15,749 bases of DNA from Verrucomicrobiales bacterium (GTDB lineage: Bacteria; Verrucomicrobiota; Verrucomicrobiia; Verrucomicrobiales; SKLO01). The position numbers and the translations under genes were made by a program. The notes under the pieces are model-generated. The model was given only the letters and a program-made list of their open reading frames with translations, was not told where the DNA came from and ran no database searches. Below, in pieces: positions 13,184 to 15,749 of the stretch; the first letter of the stretch is position 1, and each line of letters begins with the position of its first letter. The DNA is taken from positions 1 through 15,749 of the forward strand of contig SKLO01000179.1 of NCBI GenBank assembly GCA_007123195.1, in the 5' to 3' direction.

Positions 13184-13271
13184 AACTTGATTTCGGGAAT
13201 GGGCTTCGGGGCGCGGATCAGGCGTCTGGGGTCTTGATGATGATCGACCGCCGGGGGCGCAGTCGGCGCGG

Positions 13272-14237
13272 TCAGTAGCGCAGCAACTGGCGCAGGGACG
13301 AGGCGATCGTCTGCGCGGTCGGCCGGTGAACCTTCCACAGGTTCGGGTGATAGGGGATCGGGGTGTCCTTGGAGTTCAGCCGTTGCGGCGGGGCGTCGAG
13401 CAGATGGAACCCCTCGCTGGCCACGCGCGAGATCACCTCGGCGGTGGCGCCGCCCCAGGGGAAGGTCTCACCCACCGCCAGCAGCCGGCCGGTGCGGGCG
13501 ACCGATCCGAGGATGGTGTCGGTGTCCATCGGCTTGACCGAGCGCAGGTCGACCACCTCGATCTGCCAGCCCTCGGCGGCCAGTTCCTCGGCGGCGCGCA
13601 GGCTCTCGTGCACCATGGCGCTGTAGGCCACCACCGTGGCGTGGATGCCGGGCCGGGCAATGCGGGCCCGCCCCACCGGCAGGGCCTCGTCGGGCAGGGC
13701 GTCGGCCTTGAGGTGGTAATAGAGATACTTGTGCTCGCAGAACAGGGTCGGGTCGTCGATCTGCACCGCCTCCAACAGCATCGTGTAGGCATCCTCCACC
13801 GTGGCCGGCGTCAGGATCACCAGACCCGGGTAGTGGGCGTAGATCGAATCCAGCGACTGGCTGTGGAACGGACCGCTGCCGGGCGTGCCGCCGGACGGCA
13901 GCCGCACCGTGATCGGGCACGGCACGTCGGTGCGGTAGAACTGGGTGCCGGCGTTGTTGACGATCTGGTTGAAGCCCACCGATGAAAAGTCGGCGAACTG
14001 CATCTCGATGATCGGCCGCATGCCCTCGATGGCGGCGCCGATGGCCATGCCGACCATCGCGTCCTCGCTGATCGGGGCGTCGATCACCCGGCCCGGGAAG
14101 GCCTCGTGCAATCCCTTGGTCGCCTTGAATGCGCCACCGAACGCCCCGATGTCCTGGCCATACAGGAACACGCGCGGGTCGGACGCCAGCGCCTCCTGCT
14201 GCGCCAACCGGATGGCTTCGAGGTAGGTGATGCTCAT
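13272..14237 (-). CDS. 2-oxo acid dehydrogenase E1 component, beta subunit
   Basis: A 321-residue protein, the usual length for separate E1-beta subunits. It pairs with E1-alpha to decarboxylate a 2-oxo acid with thiamine diphosphate. Visible landmarks: GQDIGAFGGAFKATKGLHEA (27-46), VIDAPISEDAMVGMAIGAAI (51-70) containing the conserved Glu (E58) that activates the cofactor, GMRPIIEMQFADF (72-84), VRLPSGGTPGSGPFHSQSLD (111-130), with the conserved His at 125, then PATVEDA, and the C-terminal domain PMDTDTILGSVARTGRLLAV with ETFPWGGATAEV. Its ATG shares four bases (ATGA, 14234-14237) with the E1-alpha stop, showing translational coupling and equal production of the two subunits. Which oxo acid is used is not certain; features resemble both branched-chain and pyruvate-type subunits. 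Confidence 0.94.
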   Translation of the reverse strand: MSITYLEAIRLAQQEALASDPRVFLYGQDIGAFGGAFKATKGLHEAFPGRVIDAPISEDAMVGMAIGAAIEGMRPIIEMQFADFSSVGFNQIVNNAGTQFYRTDVPCPITVRLPSGGTPGSGPFHSQSLDSIYAHYPGLVILTPATVEDAYTMLLEAVQIDDPTLFCEHKYLYYHLKADALPDEALPVGRARIARPGIHATVVAYSAMVHESLRAAEELAAEGWQIEVVDLRSVKPMDTDTILGSVARTGRLLAVGETFPWGGATAEVISRVASEGFHLLDAPPQRLNSKDTPIPYHPNLWKVHRPTAQTIASSLRQLLRY

Positions 14238-15400
14238 AGTTCGGGACCGGCGTGGCTGGAACCCTCCACCAGATCGGCTCGGGACAAGGCCTGCCAGCTC
14301 TCCTGATAGGGATCAGGCAGGGCCTCGCGATACACGATGGCAAAGGCGGCGTCGACCTCTGATTCAGCCTCGCGCTGCCAGGCGCTCAGTTCGGCCGCGG
14401 TCGCCCAATCCTGATCGAGCAGAAACGTCTGGGCCACCTCCAGACAGTCGCGCCCCGCCTGACCCTTGCGCAGGGCAGGATCCACATACGAGGCGTCGTC
14501 GTGCTCGCCGTGACCGCTGAGCCGCAACAGCTTGCCGATCACCACCTGCGGCCCCTCGCCGGCGCGTGCCCGCTGCACGGCGTCGGTGAACGCCTTCAGG
14601 CACGCCGCCAGATCGGTGCCGTCCACCACCTGACCGCGCACACCGTATCCGCGCGCGCGGTCGATCAAATCGTGGCAGGCAAACTGGCGGCTGGTGGGGG
14701 TCGAGTAGGCATATTGATTGTTGGCCACCGCCACCACCAGCGGCAGGCGTTCGACCGCCGCCTGGTTGAGCGCTTCATGAAACGCGCCGGTCGACAGGCC
14801 GCCGTCGCCGATGCCGGTGCCGCCGACCGCCCGCTCGGCCTCCCGCCCCTGCAGGCGCCGGGCCATCAACATGCCGTTGATCACCGCCGTGAACGATCCC
14901 AGATGGCTGATCATCGGCGGCATGCCCTCGCGCGGGCGGCCGCGGTGGATGTTGCCGTCGCGACCGCGCATCGGGCCCTTGATCGATCCCAGATAGGTGC
15001 GGATGGCGTCGAGAATGGGCTCGCCGAAGGCGATCCGTCCGGCCTGATCGCGGATCAACGGGCCATAGACGTCGTGGCCCTTGCGCAATTGCACCCCCAG
15101 GGCGGCACTGAACGCCTCCTGGCCGCGGCCGACGTAGACCCCGCCAACGATCTTGCCGCCGGCACGATAGACCGCCGCCAACCGGTCCTCCAGCACCCGT
15201 GCCAGCAGCATGTGCCGGTAGGTGCGGGTATACTGGTCGCGGAACGCGCCGGTCAGGTCGGTTCCCGGAACGATGACGGTTTGTCCTTCCAAAATGCGAG
15301 CGTGCGTGCGGGTCGTGAGGATCGAGTGGTTGGTGGGCGGTGGCGGAGCGGGCGGCCTCAGGCCGTCAGTCGCCACGTTCCGGAACCGACCATAACACAT
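14234..15400 (-). CDS. 2-oxo acid dehydrogenase E1 component, alpha subunit
   Basis: Thiamine-diphosphate-binding subunit of the E1 heterotetramer. The conserved part begins at FRDQYTRTYRHMLLARVLED (53-72), then GGKIVGGVYVGRGQEA (81-96). The ThDP/Mg site is GTGIGDGGLSTGAFHEALNQ (194-213), running to VANNQYAYS (225-233), the normal GDG..(about 28)..NN pattern. RLSGHGEHDD (293-302) corresponds to the family's phosphorylation-loop region. The 388-residue length depends on ATG 15400; residues 1-50 look non-conserved, with no ribosome binding site, so a later start (GTG 15376 or TTG 15292) is quite possible. First gene of the operon, overlapping E1-beta by four bases and divergent from the Rpn-type gene. 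Substrate (pyruvate, branched-chain oxo acid or acetoin) is not resolved. Confidence 0.92.
   Translation of the reverse strand: MCYGRFRNVATDGLRPPAPPPPTNHSILTTRTHARILEGQTVIVPGTDLTGAFRDQYTRTYRHMLLARVLEDRLAAVYRAGGKIVGGVYVGRGQEAFSAALGVQLRKGHDVYGPLIRDQAGRIAFGEPILDAIRTYLGSIKGPMRGRDGNIHRGRPREGMPPMISHLGSFTAVINGMLMARRLQGREAERAVGGTGIGDGGLSTGAFHEALNQAAVERLPLVVAVANNQYAYSTPTSRQFACHDLIDRARGYGVRGQVVDGTDLAACLKAFTDAVQRARAGEGPQVVIGKLLRLSGHGEHDDASYVDPALRKGQAGRDCLEVAQTFLLDQDWATAAELSAWQREAESEVDAAFAIVYREALPDPYQESWQALSRADLVEGSSHAGPEL
15377..15386. promoter_or_regulatory. GTTCCGGAAC palindrome at the 5' end of the E1/E2 operon
   Basis: A 10-bp perfect palindrome. A close copy, GTTCC-C-GGAAC, lies at 15261-15271 within the first codons of E1-alpha. 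On the minus strand it would overlap the transcription start implied by the weak boxes at 15389-15416. A paired operator is possible but unproven. Confidence 0.25.
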
Positions 15401-15416
15401 CAGAAATGTTCATCAA
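15389..15416 (-). promoter_or_regulatory. weak candidate promoter for the E1/E2 operon
   Basis: On the minus strand, TTGATG (15416-15411) and TATGGT (15394-15389) are spaced by 16 bases; each matches four of six consensus positions. If real, transcription starts downstream of ATG 15400, so translation of E1-alpha would have to begin at a later codon. Confidence 0.25.
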
Positions 15417-15511
15417 GCGGGCACGGTTGGCTGGTTGGTGTTCCCATCGGTGGGGCACGGCGGGGGGGCTGGGGCTTGACTTCGTTGCCAGCGATTTCCC
15501 ACAATTGGTGC

Positions 15512-15749
15512 GTGAAGCCTGACCCATCCGATCCCGACGGCCCTTCCGCCCCGGCCGACCACCGTCCGCCCCCGGGCGGGGCGGTGGCCGGCCCCGAGCC
15601 CGACCGCGGGCCCGATGGCGTCCACCAACCGCACGACAAGCTGTTCACCGCCACCTTCGGCGTGCCCGAGAACACCGCCGGCCTGTTGAAGGCCAAGCTG
15701 TCGCCGGCGCTCAGCGCTGCCATCGACTGGTCGAGCCTGCGGCCCGAGC
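15512..15749 (+). CDS. Rpn family recombination-promoting nuclease/putative transposase, N-terminal part (cut by window edge)
   Basis: A frame opening at GTG 15512 stays open to the right edge (79 codons). After a Pro/Asp/Gly-rich leader of about 38 residues it reads HQPHDKLFTATFGVPENTAG, then LLKAKLSPALSAAIDWSSLR. This matches the start of Rpn/YhgA-like proteins (PHD..F...F..PE.A...L...LP......+D...L), which belong to the PD-(D/E)XK nuclease superfamily. E. coli RpnA-E raise RecA-independent recombination and cleave DNA; many homologues behave as mobile or selfish genes. The catalytic Asp and Glu-x-Lys residues would lie beyond the edge, so activity cannot be judged. GTG is the only in-frame start near the 5' end; no clear ribosome binding site is seen. 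It is divergent from the E1/E2 operon. Confidence 0.75.
   Translation, partial: MKPDPSDPDGPSAPADHRPPPGGAVAGPEPDRGPDGVHQPHDKLFTATFGVPENTAGLLKAKLSPALSAAIDWSSLRPE

Noticed and set aside
11519..13237. 572-residue plus-strand open frame across gntK and E2
   Set aside because: Runs in a shifted frame through gntK and antisense through E2; both true genes have intact motifs.
15476..15505. TTGACT and CACAAT as a promoter for the Rpn-type gene
   Set aside because: The -10 box would end only six bases before the GTG start, leaving no room for a leader, unless the message is leaderless.

Overview
The window is GC-rich bacterial chromosome with short intergenic gaps. The gene content points to Verrucomicrobiota, probably the Opitutales/Puniceicoccales side: a SufR-like winged-helix regulator, a secreted PQQ-type beta-propeller protein, a DUF1080 sugar-hydrolase protein, a DUF1648/SdpI membrane protein and a stand-alone NfeD. 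This lineage call is inferred from gene families only; there is no rRNA or other phylogenetic marker here. No tRNA, rRNA, CRISPR array or intact transposase is visible.

Layout. (1) 3-329, minus strand: the N-terminal 109 residues of a lysine 2,3-aminomutase-family radical SAM protein, cut by the window edge. (2) 491-1132, divergent: a SufR-like regulator that has lost the family's C-terminal cysteines. (3) 1370-2212: a secreted charged protein of unknown function. (4) 2278-2445, minus strand: a 54-residue C-terminal remnant of an AbgT-family transporter, a clear gene relic. (5) 2633-5215: a large Ski2-like DExH helicase. (6) 5216-5637: a gene-free stretch full of inverted repeats, including a palindrome that resembles REP elements linked to Y1 (RAYT) transposases, and ending in a plausible promoter. 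(7) 5638-6993 and 7135-7794: two secreted proteins, a PQQ-like beta-propeller and a DUF1080 protein, separated by a textbook intrinsic terminator. (8) 7795-8004: two large hairpins. (9) 8005-8790: SdpI-family membrane protein, convergent with 8904-9410 (minus), a short NfeD protein. (10) 9504-10337 and 10330-11157: a membrane-anchored unknown protein overlapping an ABC ATPase by 8 bases, with no permease gene alongside. (11) 11244-11855: gluconokinase. (12) 15400-11885, minus strand: a 2-oxo acid dehydrogenase operon, E1-alpha, E1-beta and E2; the E1 genes overlap by ATGA and E2 starts with GTG. No E3 gene is present in the window. (13) 15512-15749, plus: the start of an Rpn-family (PD-(D/E)XK) nuclease, cut by the right edge.

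The genes suggest an aerobic or facultative heterotroph: sugar-derivative hydrolysis (DUF1080), gluconate entry to the pentose phosphate route (GntK), and acyl-CoA formation from a 2-oxo acid (E1/E2). I do not see a convincing new defence or mobile system. The items most worth a second look are the two-gene ABC module lacking a permease, the cysteine-free SufR homologue, the stand-alone Ski2-like helicase with a DEYQ box, the AbgT relic, and the concentrated hairpins at 5286-5419 and 7797-7945.
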